In this document: positions 63,957-64,000 of the stretch, one piece after another
Layout of the letters: the number at the start of each line of letters is the position of its first letter
Position numbering within the stretch: the stretch's first letter is position 1
Origin: Tiliqua scincoides
Lineage: Eukaryota; Chordata; Lepidosauria; Squamata; Scincidae
NCBI RefSeq assembly: GCF_035046505.1
Contig: NC_089823.1
Coordinates: 8,908,044-8,972,043, forward strand
Reading direction: 5' to 3'
DNA length: 64,000 bases
Notes under the pieces: generated by a model
Database searches by the model: none
What the model was told of the DNA's origin: nothing
What the model saw: only the letters and a program-made list of their open reading frames with translations
Made by a program: the position numbers and the translations under genes

Positions 63957-64000
63957 TGGCAACCTTCAGTCTCGAAAGACTATGGTATCGCGCTCTGAAA
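63957..64000 (-). mobile_element. I/Vingi-like LINE, 3' end, cut by the window edge
   Basis: ggcaaccttcagtctcgaaa and ggtatcgcgctctgaaa are the terminal bases of this family. The element continues beyond the window. Confidence 0.85.

Noticed and set aside
39480-64000. A further exon of the next gene (in human, DLG2)
   Set aside because: No splice-flanked segment encoding PDZ, SH3 or guanylate-kinase-like residues was found.

Overview
The window is vertebrate nuclear DNA, almost certainly from a squamate reptile, probably a lizard. Two things point there. The gene order PCF11 - ANKRD42 - CCDC90B matches the human 11q14.1 order, with PCF11 and ANKRD42 on + and CCDC90B convergent on -. The repeats are also squamate-like: CR1 LINEs ending in TTCTTATG octamers, an L2 LINE, an I/Vingi-like LINE with a 5S-rRNA-headed SINE sharing its 3' tail, tRNA-headed SINEs with L2-type (TAA)n tails, and many short hAT- and Harbinger-like DNA elements. 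I see no viral or LTR element, CRISPR array or bacterial-type operon.

Region by region. 1-7030: the last six coding exons of PCF11 (pre-mRNA 3'-end cleavage factor), its stop at 6196-6198 and several AATAAA signals. 7030-11300: an intergenic spacer filled by hAT remnants, one 693-bp hAT with a nested MITE, and a 1.5-kb 5'-truncated LINE whose 461-codon reverse-transcriptase frame is still open. 11375-26966: ANKRD42 in 12 inferred coding exons (about 512 aa, ankyrin repeats then coiled coil). Its introns carry a 5S-SINE, LINE pieces and hAT MITEs. 26967-31300: convergent spacer with SINE, CR1 and hAT copies. 31318-39480: CCDC90B, complete on the minus strand in 9 coding exons (245 aa), with a recognisable mitochondrial-type N terminus, coiled coil and C-terminal membrane anchor. 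A compact promoter with ETS and ACTAYRNNNCCCR motifs lies just upstream. 39480-64000: gene-poor flank made largely of L2, CR1, I/Vingi-like LINE fragments, Harbinger-like MITEs, a five-copy tandem array of CR1 tails, and a 148-bp near-perfect hairpin.

The three host genes are functionally unrelated: RNA 3'-end processing, an ankyrin-repeat adaptor, and a mitochondrial inner-membrane coiled-coil protein. Coding exons were placed by matching remembered human protein sequences, splice-site consensus and codon phase. Every junction listed is in phase. The strongest new observations are: a stem with a UUCG loop shared by the 3' ends of the LINE and the 5S-SINE; a CR1-tail tandem array carrying a ZNF143-like motif in every linker; 8-bp target duplications with central TA around the hAT MITEs; and apparent loss of the PP1-docking motif in ANKRD42.
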